Below, one piece after another: positions 1 to 11,893 of a DNA stretch of 64,000 nucleotides; position 1 is the first letter of the stretch; the number at the start of each line of letters is the position of its first letter. The notes under the pieces were generated by a model. The model ran no database searches, was not told the origin of the DNA, and saw only the letters and a list, made by a program, of their open reading frames with translations. Source of the stretch: Sequoia sempervirens. Lineage: Eukaryota; Streptophyta; Pinopsida; Cupressales; Cupressaceae. The position numbers and the translations under genes were made by a program. The stretch is taken from positions 155,725,413-155,789,412 of the forward strand of contig VDFB02047230.1 of NCBI GenBank assembly GCA_007258455.2, read 5' to 3'.

Positions 1-535
1 ATTTAATTTATATATATATGGCAACGAATTTGTTAAAGAAATAAAGAGACTCGTCCAAGGCCGACCTCCTTCATCATTGGCACGATTATCTATGAGGATA
101 ACTTATCATTTATTGGTCACATTTATTTGTAAGAAATATATACTTATTGATTAGCCAACTTGCTTCATAGAAAGAGGTGTCTCTTCAAGTTGTATATATA
201 GATGTTCACTTTATCATTTTTGATCATCAAGTTTATTCTATCAAGTGTGAATGTATTCAAGAGTAGGTTGCAAATTTTCCTTAAGTGCAGATTTAGTTTG
301 AAAGGAAGATCAGAATATTATCTGATATTGCATTATGTATTGGTGCTGAACATCGGCCTTGAGTTTGGCCTCATTGTAAAGCGAATTTTTTCCATTATTT
401 ATATATAAGTGAAGATCTTTGTTGTTGGGTTTTTCTCCCTCAAGAGGAGGGTTTTCCCAGGGTATCTGTTGTGTTATTGTCTGATTTTTGAATTAATTTT
501 TTGTGCATATAATTTGATCGTGAAAATTTACAAAA
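1..535 (+). mobile_element. Ty1/copia-type LTR fragment
   Basis: The stretch reads like the promoter-to-U5 part of a copia LTR. There is a TATA-like tract at about 189-199. A transcribed-looking segment follows and ends in the pyrimidine/purine block around 430-470 (CTCCCTCAAGAGGAGGG, then TTTTCCCAGGG), which is characteristic of copia R/U5. The left part lies outside the window and no PBS is visible after it, so the right edge is approximate. The 68-residue frame at 202-408 has no recognisable domain and I treat it as chance. The element assignment is inferred from LTR style only. Confidence 0.45.
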
Positions 536-599
536 ACACCCTTTGATCTTGGATTGAATGCAAGGGATATTACTCCCATTTGGGTGGTCATTTGATGAC

Positions 600-1940
600 A
601 TCCATCTCACAGAGTATGGCTAAAATATGTAATGAGGGTAAGGATTATGTCGCCTACTCTAGGGTCATATGATTTAAGAATCGTTATATTGCCATCCATC
701 GACTATCAGATTCACTGATAGCCATATGGGAGAGAAAACATAACACAAGAAATTAAAATAACAATTACGACACCTTGAAATGCATAGGGTAGAAACAAAT
801 AGTTGTCATGCCACTAAAATTACATGCATAGTGCATGTGCAACAAAGAAAATGGCTGACATGGCCACAACAGAAGAAGAATAAATTTTTAAACTAAGAAA
901 TGGCATATCGAGTTCATCATACAAGTTTATTAAGGCTCAAAGAAATGTTGATTTGATCTGACGCACATATTCACAAAATAGCTAATTGAAAACGCAACAA
1001 AATCAAGGAAATTGCATCGAATACCTCTGTTTGGGGTCAATTTCCTCTCAAATTTTCTTAGGAAAATCTTCTAACTACTCATTCCCTTTAGTCTTGTTGA
1101 TTCTATGATATCAAAAATGGCATATTTTCTACTTTTTCCCATGCGTCCCTCCAAAATCCATTTCATTTCATTAATGGGAATTAATTTTAGCCACCCCCAT
1201 ACTCAAAGTTTTTGAATATTGTCATTAATTTTGATGACAATCCACTATCATGTGAGATTTTCTTTAAATTCTATCAATTCAATAATGATAGTATCGGTTT
1301 CAAATTCAATCAATAGGAAATATATATATATATATATGTATTTGTTTGAAGATGTTTATGTGTTTCATATACCAATATTTAAATAAATAAAATAACTTTT
1401 ATTTCATTTTGAGCATCAATATTTAAATGAAATAGCTTTTCTGAATTACACACATTCATTTATATGTTAAGCCACACTATCTTTTTCTTCCAAATTCAAA
1501 CACACGCACACAAGATCAAGATAGACAATTAAATAAGAACTCACATGTATTTTCATTTCACAACTTTATCAAATTATTTCAAGTCAGATTAATATAATTT
1601 TCCTATGTGAATTCATATGCATTTATCATGCCATTTGGTGGTGTGTACACCCAAATTCCATCAAGCTTACCATTTGATTCGACTAAACGATCCTACTTCA
1701 ACTGTGTTCTCATCCTTCAACATGTTACCCTGCATTTGCACACACTTGCACTTGCATAGTTCATTAGTAACATTCAATCATGATAAAATTATAGGATAAG
1801 TCAAAATATCACATAGTCAACAATGGTCAACTTCTTTCATACTTTTAAAAATATCAAAATTTTCAATTCAACATTTGAATTTCCTCAATAATTCAATTTA
1901 TCACATTATAATTAAAATGCAATAAAATTGGGTTATGACA
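600..1940 (-). mobile_element. 3' LTR of Ty3/gypsy chromovirus
   Basis: The right edge is well placed. Read on the minus strand, a polypurine tract (1941-1955) is followed immediately by TGTCATAACCCAATTTTATT, a start typical of chromovirus LTRs, and the pol remains lie directly upstream of it. The left edge is uncertain because no second LTR copy exists in the window for comparison. AT-rich sequence and a (TA)n run at about 1321-1337 lie inside. No coding sequence is seen. Confidence 0.5.
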
Positions 1941-1955
1941 TCCTTCCCCTCTTCT
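1941..1955 (-). other. Polypurine tract of chromovirus
   Basis: On the minus strand this is AGAAGAGGGGAAGGA, abutting the TG of the 3' LTR. It is the expected plus-strand priming site and fixes the element as minus-strand. Confidence 0.65.
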
Positions 1956-2114
1956 AAGAGACATCATCCTGATGTCTATCTAATCAAAATTAAAACGTAT
2001 ATGTCTATTTCAACATCACATCATATTGTTTCAAACCAAAACATCATAATATTTCAATCAAAATTTTCAAACAAAATTATCAAAGTCTCTTTCTTAAGAA
2101 AGAAAATGTGGGAA

Positions 2115-2414
2115 GGAGCATTATATTTCTTTTGCATCCTCCCAAGTAGCACTATATTCAAAATATTGGTCCCATTGGACCTTAAACTAAGCAATATCTC
2201 TTCTCTGCAACTTAATGCTATGTTTATCTAGGATTATAATGGGTTGCACTAGCACCACTCCTGGATCCTGTACCTGCAACTTGGATTGCCAATCAATCAC
2301 ATGAGATACATCAAGATGATATGGCTTAAACAAAGAAACATGAAACACGTTATGAAGTCGATCCAAGGCAGGTGGTAGAGAAATTCTATAAGCAACTGGG
2401 TTAATCACTTCCAA
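2115..2414 (-). pseudogene. Integrase C-terminus plus chromodomain fragment
   Basis: The minus-strand frame begins with AYRISLPPALDRLHNVFHVS, the conserved segment after the integrase core in gypsy elements. It then runs through a hinge (QPIIILDKH) into a chromodomain-like stretch (KVQWDQYFEYSATWED, encoded at about 2130-2180) with the aromatic residues expected of this fold. In living relatives the chromodomain helps direct integration to heterochromatin. Stop codons interrupt the frame after the chromodomain. Confidence 0.8.
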
Positions 2415-2859
2415 AAATTTAAACGATCAAATCTCGGGGCCAACTTGGAAGTCTTTCCAAAGGAAATGAAACTTTATGCAGTTTGACTCTTAAGAAGACT
2501 TTATCCCTTGTCACAAACTTTCTTAAGAGTTTTATTCTTGTCGGCATAACTCTTCTATCGGTTTGCCACCTCCTTCAGTCTTCTCTTAATGACTCTCATT
2601 TGTTCTTCCATTTCCTTAAGCATTTCAAGTCCTACTATGATCCTATCCTCCGTTTAATCCCAACTGATGGGTGTACGACATTTTTGCTCATAAAGAGCTT
2701 CAAATGGTGTCATACCTAGGGATGTGTGATAAGAGTTATTGGAATAAAACTCTACCAATGGTAAATATTCTTCCCACTTATACTATTGGTCCATACAATA
2801 TATTTGAAGGATTTCTTTGACTACCTAATTCACCCTCTCTATTTGTTTGTCAGTCTAAG

Positions 2860-3498
2860 GATGATAATCTAGGCTAAAATTCAATTTGGTTCCCAATGCA
2901 ACATTCAAGGTCATTCAAGTGTCTCTATCAGAAATGATAGTCTTTGGCACTCCATGCAAATGGAAGATCTCTTGGACAAATTTCTTGTCCAGGGTAAATG
3001 ATCCATCCTTACGGTTTCTTGGAATGAAATGTGCAACCTTGGTCAGCTTATCGATCACAACCAACATATCATGTCGATTCTTGATCAACGAAAACCCCTA
3101 TATGAAGTCCATACTTATCACCTGTTATTTATACTCAGGTATGTCATGAGGATACAATAGCCTAGTTGGATGTGCACGCTCAACCTTGACTCACTGGCAC
3201 TCTAAGCATCTGGCTACATACTCCACTACATCCTTCTTGAGTTTAGCCAAAAATATAGAGTTCTCAATTTTTTGATCATCTTGGATACTTCGGGGTGTCC
3301 TAAATAAGGTGCATTATGAACCTCCTCTAAAACCAACTTCCTTAGCTCTCTAGAGTCTAGAATATAAATTCTCCTTTGGTATCTCAGAATTCCATTTGAT
3401 TCGATCTCATACCCATTGAACCAATGATCTGTAGGATTCTCTGCTAGGGTGATCTTCACTCTCTCATAGTGCTCATCCCCTGGTAGATGTTGTATCAC
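2860..3498 (-). pseudogene. Integrase core and zinc-binding fragment
   Basis: The frame 3226-3498 carries the segment before the integrase and the start of its HHCC zinc finger (VHNAPYLGHPEVSKMIKKLR). Further down the strand come a catalytic-core start (SMDFI), then VVIDKLTKVAHFIPRN, and then GVPKTIISDRDT around 2920-2965, which contains the second catalytic aspartate. Stops and frameshifts separate these pieces. It is a dead copy of a gypsy integrase. Confidence 0.8.
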
Positions 3499-3546
3499 TT
3501 ATTGTCTCAAATTAGACCTTGTCATGACCATGGCTACCAGATGTCT

Positions 3547-3963
3547 TCATCTACTAATAACATCATCTACTCTATTCTCTTTTCCTTCTATGTACTCAAT
3601 TTTGAAGTCATACTCACTAAGGAATTCTAACGACTTTATTTTTCGTGCATTAAGTTTTGGTTGAGTAAAGATGTATCTCAATCCCAAGTGATCTATCTTG
3701 AGTTCAAATGGCTTTCCCAAGATATAATGCCTCCACATTTGTAAGGCATGAACTATTATGGCCAATTATAAATCATACAATGCGTACTTCACCTTGTGTT
3801 TCTTAAGCTTCCTTGATTCATACACTACCACTTGTCCATCTTGCATTAGTATTGCTCCCAATCCCTCTCCTAAAGCATCTGTGATTACTATGAATCTTCC
3901 ATTAGGATTAGGAATGGTCAGCACTAGTGTTGTCATGAGCCTCTCCTTCAGGAGTTGGAACAC
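3547..3963 (-). pseudogene. Gypsy RNase H fragment
   Basis: Two abutting frames cover the RNase H that follows gypsy RT. 3766-3963 shows FIVITDALGEGLGAILMQDG, with the first catalytic aspartate. 3547-3765 shows FELKIDHLGLRYIFTQPKLN and ends in VDDVISR, the terminal block that normally reads ADALSR. A stop between the two frames and substitutions at conserved positions mark decay. Confidence 0.8.
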
Positions 3964-4841
3964 CTATTCACACTTTTTGATCCATTCAAACCGCATTCCC
4001 TTCCTTTGAAGTGATGTAATTGGAGATGCAATTTGGGAGAACCCTTGCACAAACTTCGTAGAATATCTGGTGAGGCCCATGAAGCTACATACTTTAGACA
4101 CATTCTGAGGCACCAACATTCCAAAATCACCTTGATCTTTTTGAGGTCTACAGAGATTCCCTGGGCTGAAATAATATGACCTAGATAGTGCACCCTCTCT
4201 TGGTAGAATGAACACTTGGATAGCTTCCCAAAGAGTTTCTTTTCTCCCAGCCACTATAGAACTATCCTCATGTTCCTATCATGCTCTTCAATGGACTTTG
4301 AATAGACTAGGATGTCATCAATGAAGATCAAAACAAAGTCATCCAAACAGTCTCTAAACACACTGTTCATGAGGTTCATGAAAGTTGCAAGTACATTAGT
4401 CAAACCAAAAGGTCCCACAATGAACTCGTAATCTCCATATCAAGTTCGAAAGGTAGTCTTTAGAATATCTTCTTCCTTTATTCTCAACTAATGATACCCT
4501 GACCTAAGATCAATTTTAGAGAACACTGTCACTCCCTTCATCTAGTCAAACAACTCATTGATCCTCGAGAATGGATATTGGTTCTTGATGGTTGTCTTGT
4601 TCAACATTTAATAGCCTATATGTAGATGCAAGGTTCCATCCTTCTTTTTCACAAAGATAACTAGTGCTCCCCAAGGAGACACGCTGGGTCTTATAAGCCC
4701 CTTATTCAACAATTCCATTAACTGGGCCTTCAACTCATAAAGTTTGGTGGTGTTCATCCGATAATGTTCTTTAGATTGAGGCTTAGTTCCTGGTACAAGG
4801 TCAATAGAGAATTCAAATTCCCATTTTGGACGTAACTCCAT
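3964..4841 (-). pseudogene. Gypsy reverse transcriptase, broken
   Basis: The amino-terminal RT frame (4608-4841) has the entry motif [19 protein letters not shown] and [20 protein letters not shown]. The active-site box reads FIDD, encoded at 4314-4325, and is followed by ILVYS. The thumb/connection (3948-4254) has HYLGHIISAQGIS and FMGLTRYSTKFVQGFS. At least three frames are needed to read through, so it is not translatable. Confidence 0.82.
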
Positions 4842-4862
4842 GAATTCATCAAGGAATACATC

Positions 4863-5150
4863 TTAGAACTCCTTTAGAATAGGGTAGTCATCTAGGTATG
4901 GTTCCTTGCTATTAGGGTTACTGATATGCACAACATAAATTGCACATCCCTTTTGACAAGCCTTCTTGAGTTGCATAGTAGAAATTTGTCTAAGCTCTAA
5001 GGGTCTTTGCATTCCAAAAATCTCAACTGGGTTCTCGTAATTATCTAGACAATTAACTAACTTATCCTCACAGTTAACTATAGCCTTATGCTCGGTTAAC
5101 CAATTTATCCACAAAATTACATCATATGAGCCTAAAGGTTCCACATACAG
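4863..5150 (-). pseudogene. Gypsy protease C-terminal fragment
   Basis: The frame shows YDVILWINWLTEHKAIVNCE, the flap-to-helix region of chromovirus retropepsins, followed by the linker to RT. The catalytic DSGA box, which should lie upstream, is absent because the element is truncated at about 5150 next to a copia LTR. Confidence 0.7.
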
Positions 5151-5159
5151 GTTGAGCTA

Positions 5160-5340
5160 TCTTGTTGCTCAAGATAAGATTAGGGTTATGCATACTTGCT
5201 TTTATAAAGCAAATCATTTCATGTAATTATGAATTCCTGAATAATATTATTTGCACATCTTTTTGCAATAGCTTTGTTTTTCTGTTTTTCTCTTCTGTGG
5301 AAGGTTTTTTGGTTTGCATGTCTAATCTTGGTTTCTAACA
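5160..5340 (+). mobile_element. Copia-type LTR, 3' portion
   Basis: The stretch ends in TTTCTAACA directly before a methionine-type primer-binding site, so it is the end of a 5' LTR on the plus strand. The start may be the TGTTGCTC at about 5164, which would make a very short LTR, or it may have been truncated against the chromovirus. No matching 3' copy was recognised. Confidence 0.5.
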
Positions 5341-5353
5341 TGGTATCAGAACC
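5341..5353 (+). other. Copia primer-binding site (tRNA-iMet type)
   Basis: TGGTATCAGAACC differs by one base from the standard copia PBS TGGTATCAGAGCC, complementary to the 3' end of initiator tRNA-Met. It is placed immediately after an LTR end in CA. Confidence 0.75.
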
Positions 5354-7516
5354 TTGATTTGCAGCCCCTTCATAGATTTTGAGAAAATCATTGTAGAGTT
5401 AGTTCAGGATTCCTTGAGGGTTTCATACTTTGAGATTGTCTCTCTATTTGGGTTCTCTTGCATGGTTACTTTTGGCACATGTTGGAGGAAATCTAAGCTC
5501 ATATTCGAGTTCAGGGCTATCGAAAAATTCAAGATCAACTTTTGTTTCACCTAAATCTGACATTTTATGCTAGAGTTATGAGGGTTTGAAGATTTGCTAG
5601 ATCTGGGAGTTGCAAAGTTTATGGTGCATTTTCAGGAAGATTGGACCTCGCCATCAGATCTAGAGCATCCAAGAGATGAAAATTGACATATAACTCGACC
5701 TATTATGGCGTCAGGAGATTCTGAGGAAAAAAAAATTATTTTAGAAGTCGTACGGTCTGTGTACAACCCCTGTGCATGCATTTCCCAAAAAAAAACTCAG
5801 GTTTTTTTATAATATTTTTTCTTGTAAATCAAAAAAAAATTGTTAGCCATTTTGAAAAAATAAATTAAAAAAAAGCATTTAAAATTTTTTTTTGAAAAAA
5901 GGCAAAGTTTTTCAAAGGGGTTGCATTAAATATGCCTGTGCATAGGGTACAAAGTCGTACCCTAGCGGCAGGCCTGAGCAAGCCCAAGTGGGCCCATAAA
6001 TCGTCGGTGGCGCATCCACATCCGGCTAGAAAGCCATCGGCAGTCACATCCATACCAACTGGCTTCCTCAAACCCACCGACACCTTCAAATCCTAGCCCC
6101 TCACAAAACACTGTCGACATCTTTGAACATTCCATCAGAATCTCTGTACATTCAGCGGCAGGTAAACCACAGGGAATATTCCTTCTCAAACAACATATTC
6201 TGACAATGTTGCAAGTTTTAGGCCACTGTCAATTTTTTTTGGCAGTGGGGCTTTTTTTTTCGGCGATGGCCAAATGGCCATCAAATTTAAGCTCATAAGT
6301 AGATGACGTTAGCCATCATATGAACCTCTTTGCCCCCTCCTAGCCCTAATTTGTCTTCAAGGAGCAGGTTTTTTCTTTTTGGCATAACTTGGGAATTTGG
6401 TATCAAAATCGGGTAAACGAGATATCATCGGAAAGCTGGTTCCGAGCACTATCATGTGGTGTAGTTTATTTTTTAGTATTTTTCTATTTATCTGCATTTA
6501 TTGCTGTTTGAAGTAAGATTTTTATTTATGGCCTCTGAGCTTATAACTTTTTTCCACGATCTTCGATTTTCGCTATCTTTGCAGCGTTGGAAAGGTATTG
6601 AGGAGCTCTATGTTGTTGTCCATGCACTTTTTTCTGTATCTATCCTAGGTTGATCATTATTCTAAATTTTTCCCAATGGGTGTTTTGGAGATTACTTGGA
6701 TGTTTTGGTAGTTGGAAGGGTGAAACTTGAATATTTGTACTTCATTTCAGTACCACATCATTTTATTTTATGTTTATGCATGTTTGCATTCTCTCCTTTT
6801 ACATTCATTAGGTTATTGTAATAAATGAACTGAGATAAAGTTCCATCAGGGGGGTTTGTTGCATAATAATCTGATTCGAGTGTGCATGCACTTTGATCTC
6901 CATCTTGATTTGTTGACAGCTCGCATGGGTTATATCTAGTTTTTGTAGTTTCTTTTGGCCACATCTTGCTTATAACTTGACACACATCAGATTCACATTG
7001 GTTCACACTTCAGAGTGGGAGCCTATGGTTATTGATCTACATTGGTTCAGATCCATCTTAGTTTGAGGGCCATGTTTTTATGGTTAATGTTCCAGAGTCT
7101 TTATGGTACTTGTTCCCATGGAAGAGTTTTAGTCTCAGTTTGGCATCGACATTGAGATACACAATTTCTAGATTCTGTCATCATATCATATACTGTTGCT
7201 TCACAGATTCTAGGGTTGTTCTAGTTTGTGAGTTTTCTAGTGTTCTGTGGCATCGGGTTTGCTGTCGTATTATTATTATTCCACTTTGGTTTCTTGTAGA
7301 CAGAAGTATCTTTCCTTGCTTGCCAGATTGTGGTTCCAATGTTACTCCACTTGTTCTTCCAGTGCTTCTTTGCAGCAGTCATCTCTTTGTAGGGGGTTTT
7401 GTCCCACTGGTTTTTCCTTCTTTACCTCATTATTGCATTTGTACATGGGTACCTGATCAGGCCTTGTTGTCGGGACCCATTCATGCTTTCTTGCATTCAT
7501 CTTAGTTTTATGTGCA
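5354..7516 (+). mobile_element. Non-coding interior of a copia-like (LARD-type) element
   Basis: This is the 2.1 kb downstream of the PBS. I find no gag, protease, integrase or RT motif on either strand; the short open frames lack domains and are interrupted by A/T runs. A polypurine-like junction at about 7540-7556 may mark its 3' end. A long non-coding interior between a PBS and a PPT fits a large retrotransposon derivative that depends on other elements. It may equally be an autonomous element too decayed to recognise. Confidence 0.4.
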
Positions 7517-7641
7517 TGCTTTGTTAGTCTCCCTAAGTTGCACTTATGGGCAGGTGTTATTGTAATTAATATTTAATATTTAATGCTTTGTTAGTCTCCC
7601 TAAGTTGCACTTATGGGCAGGTGTTATTGTAATTAATATTG
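7517..7641 (+). repeat. 67-bp tandem duplication at PPT/LTR junction
   Basis: The unit begins TGCTTTGTTAGTCTCCC. It occurs at 7517-7583 and again from 7584, with about the first 57 bases identical. Each copy contains ATGGGCAGG followed by TGTTATTG, which resembles a polypurine tract followed by an LTR start. Confidence 0.8.
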
Positions 7642-8008
7642 TAATTAATATTTAATTTTTAATAAAAAAATTTAATTAGATCCCTACATTAAATGAATTT
7701 CCTAATTAAAAACTTATTATTTAAAACATATAAATTAAGCGTGTATATATATAGAGATATATTTTAAATGAATAAATAAATAACTAAATCATATATATTT
7801 AAATTAAATCATTTGATATTAAATAAAATTTTATTTGAAATTTTATTATTTAAATCGCATATATTAAATATTAATATTATTGAAGTATATATATATATAT
7901 ATGAAAATAAATCTTAATTTTTTAAAAACTTTAAATAAAAATTAAGAAAAAGATAAAATTAAACTTTTTCAAAGGCCTTGGCCTTGTGGCATGTGTATAG
8001 GTTGTTCT
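7642..8008. other. AT-rich spacer
   Basis: Very AT-rich sequence, including a (TA)n run near 7888-7902. It may be LTR remnant of the preceding element. No gene or motif is seen. Confidence 0.5.
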
Positions 8009-8195
8009 TAGAGATTATGTGGTTCACCATAAAGGCTACATCCATGGGAAGCAGGGGAATAGATTTATTAATCTTTGTTATTTTTAATATACATTATGCT
8101 ACAACAATATATATAATATTCCTTCAAGAGGAAATACGAAAGGTCAAAGAGAAAATGAAGGGACACAGGTGTCCGTTGGGCTTCATATACCCAAC
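8009..8195 (+). repeat. Left terminal repeat (truncated LTR)
   Basis: Shares GAGATTATGTGGTTCAC and the following 170 bases with the copy at 9819-10005. Its 5' part is lost. Confidence 0.75.
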
Positions 8196-9748
8196 AAGCA
8201 CCCACTTAAAGTCCAACGGCTACTGCAGCATATCAGACATTCCTCTACTTCTCTCCCATTGTCACATCTTGGCAATATCAAGAGAAATCCAACTTCATCT
8301 CGAAAGCCAAACACCAAGACCTCCATCACAACTAGAATGAGTGCATCCACCGCGTCTCTTTGTTAATATTCCAGTTGCAGACATGCTCGAACTTCTCCCA
8401 TTATACTTTCTTCATCAATGCATCCACTGGATTGCTCAATACTCCCACTACATGAACAATGTCTGGATGAATGCATATCTGGAATGAGCGCATTACTCTC
8501 ATCATTTAGTTAACATTCTAGCCAACAAGGCATCATCACAAGTGGCACCCAAAACTTCTCTAACAAGGGTGACTCGACCATAGGCCACCACTACCACTGT
8601 AGCCATCTCCACTACAAGAATGAGTGTCTCAAGAGCTTCCCATTTCTTCTTCCCATTAGATTTCTTCTCACATTCTTCACTATACTCCTGCCCTAGTCCT
8701 TCACCATAGACCGAATAATAACAGCTACACTGTCAATCCCCAACACACTATCTACAGAAATCTCTTCAAATGCTCTGACAGCTGAACCAGATAGAACTCC
8801 ACCATAGGCTCTGTTAATAGTTCTCCTGGTCCTTTTCAACTTGCTCACCCTATATTTAGTAGGCCTCAAATGGGGTATTCATTGAATTCTCTTGCTAGTG
8901 GCCAGGCATTTGGGTCTGTTGGCCCTCTTCTTGGCAGTCTAGTAAATTCACTTCCCTCAAAAAATGATTTCCTTCTTTCCTTCTACTTTAGAAGCTCTTG
9001 GCCAAACGTTTTCTTCAATAGGCCTTTGCACTTTCTGCAGTTTTTCCAACACTGGGCTCTCTAATTTTTTTTCTGTCCAACTCCTCACCTTTTACTTGTA
9101 GTCGATTCAACTTCTTCCACCTTCATGCCTCTGTCATGAGTAGCCGCTAACTTCTTCACAGTTTATATACCAACAATACACATGCTATCAAATTGCTTGC
9201 CACCATTTGCTATCAACCATCCTCTCTATGTGCCCTCCATTAGGTTCCATCTTCATTAAACTTTGCATCCCACAATTTCAACTAGCCTCGACTTGCATTC
9301 TTGCTACTCCAGTGTGTCTCTTATTCTCCACACGCAGCCACTCCACCTTTGGGCACTACAATTCATCAACTTGAATTTTTGGTTTGTAATTGTCTTGCCA
9401 TTGAATTGTCTTCATGTATTTTATCTCACCTTTCACCCAATCTCCTTTTGGGCGCTAGTCTTCTTAGCATAGGCTACCATCTTCACATAAACATAGCCCC
9501 AATTTCATTATGCATGATCTCTTACCATGGCATCAAATTTGTTTCTTTTAAAGGTTTGATTGGTTATTTTTTTAAATATTTTTTCTTTGCCTCTCACTCA
9601 GGTTATGTGGGAATTTCCTCTTCCCATGGCTGTGCAGGAGTGTGCTCCCCTAGTGTGGCTACTTCTCACCCACACAGCCTTTGCTTTCCTTCAATGATGC
9701 CTTTCTCCTCCCTACTCTCCTTAGAACTCACAAGCTTTAATATCGATT

Positions 9749-10006
9749 GTTAGAAATGAAGTGTAGATAAATAAACATAACAATAGAAATAAAGATGCAA
9801 AAGAGACAACACATAACATAGAGATTATGTGGTTCACTGTAAAGGCTACATCCATGGGAAGCAGGGGAATAGATTTATTAATCTCTGTTCTTTTTAATAT
9901 ACATTATGCTACAGTAACATATATAATATCCCTTCAAGAGGAAATACTAAAGTTCAAAGAGAAAATAAAGGGACACATATGTTCGTTGGGCTTCATGTAC
10001 CCAATA
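9749..10006 (+). repeat. Right terminal repeat (LTR)
   Basis: Begins TGTTAGAAATGAAG and contains the block shared with the left copy, ending near ACCCAATA. The sequence ACATAGAGATTATGTGGTTCAC resembles copia LTR interiors, in which a TACGTGGTTC-type phrase is common. Confidence 0.65.
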
Positions 10007-11499
10007 GTTGTCCTTCTAATTAACTTTATTTGTTTAATATTGTAGTGTCATAAATTGCACCCTATAGTAGTTTCACACTTGCACATTTAGCTTGTTGCAT
10101 TTATGGCACCAAACCACATTAATGACAAAAATCTATGAGTCATAATTTCATGTTTCCAACTTCATAAAGAACAAGGATGAAGCATTAGTAGTCCATACAC
10201 CTCATTTCTTGTAAATTTTTTAGCAAGATAGTTGCACATCATGCAAACATCCATGTGACACCCTAGAGCATCCCCAAACTTTTTGAGTTTCAAATGAGGG
10301 AATCTCATGTCCTTTTACTGTGACACATGTCATTGCAGTGGAATCATCAATGTAACGTCTCTTCCCACCCATGCAGCCTCACAAAACCTCTCTTTTCACT
10401 CTTTCTTTCATTCATTCTCACTGCTTCTTATTCAATCTTTCTCTCTTGCTCTATTATGCTTCTACATCTTTTCTCTCTTGCTTTCCATAGCAATGCTCTA
10501 CCAGATTCTCATCTCAACAATGTTCAGTCAAGGCTCTCTTGTAAACTTGGCATGTCTCATCTATCAAGCCAAGAGGGGAGCCACAGATTGTTGGCAATGC
10601 TCTCTTGTCTACTTTGTCTCATCTATTTACTACTATCTAATTGTCTTGTCTATTACATTCATGATAGGAGCTCTCATCCATAATGTGGTTTATTTCTATC
10701 ACACGTCTCATCTTTACTTTCATGCCATTTTGTCAATCTTTTTCGATCTAGTTGTTCATGGAGGTGGAAACACCAAAATGAGGGTTTGACTGAAGCAATC
10801 CTTGAAATAACCCCAATATTTTTCCTCATATTTTTTATATCCAGATGTTCAAAGTCAAGAACTTGGTTGTTGCAAATTCTAGGTTATTTCTTTCTTATTT
10901 GATAAGGATGATGACGCGGAGCACAAATATCCACAGGGCACTTTCGTCTGTTGGTCAAGACTTTACCCTTTTGGGGGAAAAATCTATTAAGTCCTAAGCT
11001 CTTTGCTTCTGTGATTTGTACTTTGTAATTCTATATCAATTTATGTTAAATTACAGTTTTATCATTCTTGCTATTAATAGCTCAATTCTTTATTTAATCA
11101 AGTTATTACAATATTCTTCATTTCATACTTTGTGACTTGAGCTTTTACTTTGAGGTAATCAAGGGTTATTCTCTCCCTTTAGAATTTTTTTGTCTTGAGA
11201 CTTGGGAGTAGTGGTAGGCTATCCAAATATTTTTTTGCTAAGTAAAACTAAAATTAGGTTCAAAAACCATGAAAAAATTAGAGAAAAAAATGTGTAAGAT
11301 GTTTGCAATTGTACATATAATTTCTCCCACGTCTAGATAGCCTACCACCCAACACAATGGAACATCTATACATTAAAATAACCACCTCATAGTTCTACCT
11401 TAAATTATGATCTCATCCCCATACTTAGAGGGTTAACTTTGTTATGATTTCATGTCAATCTTATGGCCTTGAAAGGGAAATCTTTCCATCAACACTTGA
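10007..11499. other. No gene recognised
   Basis: AT-rich and pyrimidine-rich sequence. The 160-codon open frame at 10307-10789 is strongly hydrophobic only because its DNA is a T/C-rich tract. It has no homology I recognise, and overlapping frames are equally open. No RNA gene or repeat boundary is identified. Confidence 0.5.
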
Positions 11500-11893
11500 C
11501 ATTCACCCCTATTTCTTTTAATTAATACCCTCATATGTAGCCCAATCTGCAACCTAGTTTCCTTTCCTATCAATATGAGAGAATCTAGCCTCCTCAAAAC
11601 CTTCAATCACACACTTAGAAGCCTCAATGATGGACTCTATTTTCTATCTTTGAACTGCCCCACCCTCATTGCTCAGGTATAATAACTTTCAAGTCTCCTT
11701 CTATCAACAACTTCTTCCATCCTTTTTCAATTGTTATCATCAATCCCCATAGCATATCTTTAGCCTCTGCTAGATTATTAGTTTCATTTCCAAATTCATA
11801 AAATAATCCCACAAGTTGAACTTTATCATCTCTAAAGATCTCACTTCCTCTTGCTTTACCAATATTTCCTTTAGTTGCACCATAAAAATTCAT
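11500..11893 (-). pseudogene. LINE RNase H fragment
   Basis: The frame begins MNFYGATKGNIGKARGSEI, the plant RNase H signature in which the catalytic aspartate of NFDGA has become tyrosine. It continues through NNLAEAKDMLWGLMITIEKG to LLIEGDLKVI. Past a stop, the C-terminal part (FSHIDRKGNQVADWATYEGI) is still readable at about 11520-11590. Loss of the first catalytic Asp plus internal stops makes it non-functional. Confidence 0.8.

Larger units (their letters stand above)
2100..5150 (-). mobile_element. Ty3/gypsy chromovirus pol region, degenerate
   Basis: Minus-strand pol fragments occur in the order protease, reverse transcriptase, RNase H, integrase, chromodomain. That order, with a chromodomain behind the integrase, is the layout of plant chromoviruses (Tekay/Del-like). 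The reading frame is broken repeatedly by stops and frameshifts, so no functional polyprotein is possible. The gag part and most of the protease are missing. Similarity ends at about 5150, where a copia-type LTR begins, so a later insertion or rearrangement removed the 5' half. Confidence 0.85.
8009..10006 (+). mobile_element. Small non-coding element with terminal direct repeats
   Basis: A block at about 8009-8195 recurs at 9819-10005 with no gaps and roughly 15 mismatches in 183 bases. The right copy extends leftward to TGTTAGAAATG at 9749, a copia-style LTR start, giving a right LTR of about 255 bp; the left copy lacks the first 70 bases. The 1.55 kb between the copies has no recognisable coding sequence or clear PBS. 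TRIM/LARD-like status is inferred from structure. The open frames at 8870-9064 and 9263-9753 are hydrophobic by base composition and show no domain. Confidence 0.55.

Noticed and set aside
1321..1337. (TA)n and similar microsatellites as functional sites
   Set aside because: Short simple repeats are expected in AT-rich DNA and nothing ties them to a function.
5865..6189. Two overlapping minus-strand frames with Cys/Gly-rich text
   Set aside because: They overlap each other in different frames and lie in a non-coding leader; no family recognised.
7080..7505. 141-codon open frame with Cys and hydrophobic residues
   Set aside because: No domain, inside a non-coding copia-like interior, and no conserved start context.
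10307..10789. 160-codon hydrophobic open frame resembling a membrane protein
   Set aside because: The DNA is a T/C-rich tract, so hydrophobic residues follow from composition; another long frame overlaps it and no motif is seen.
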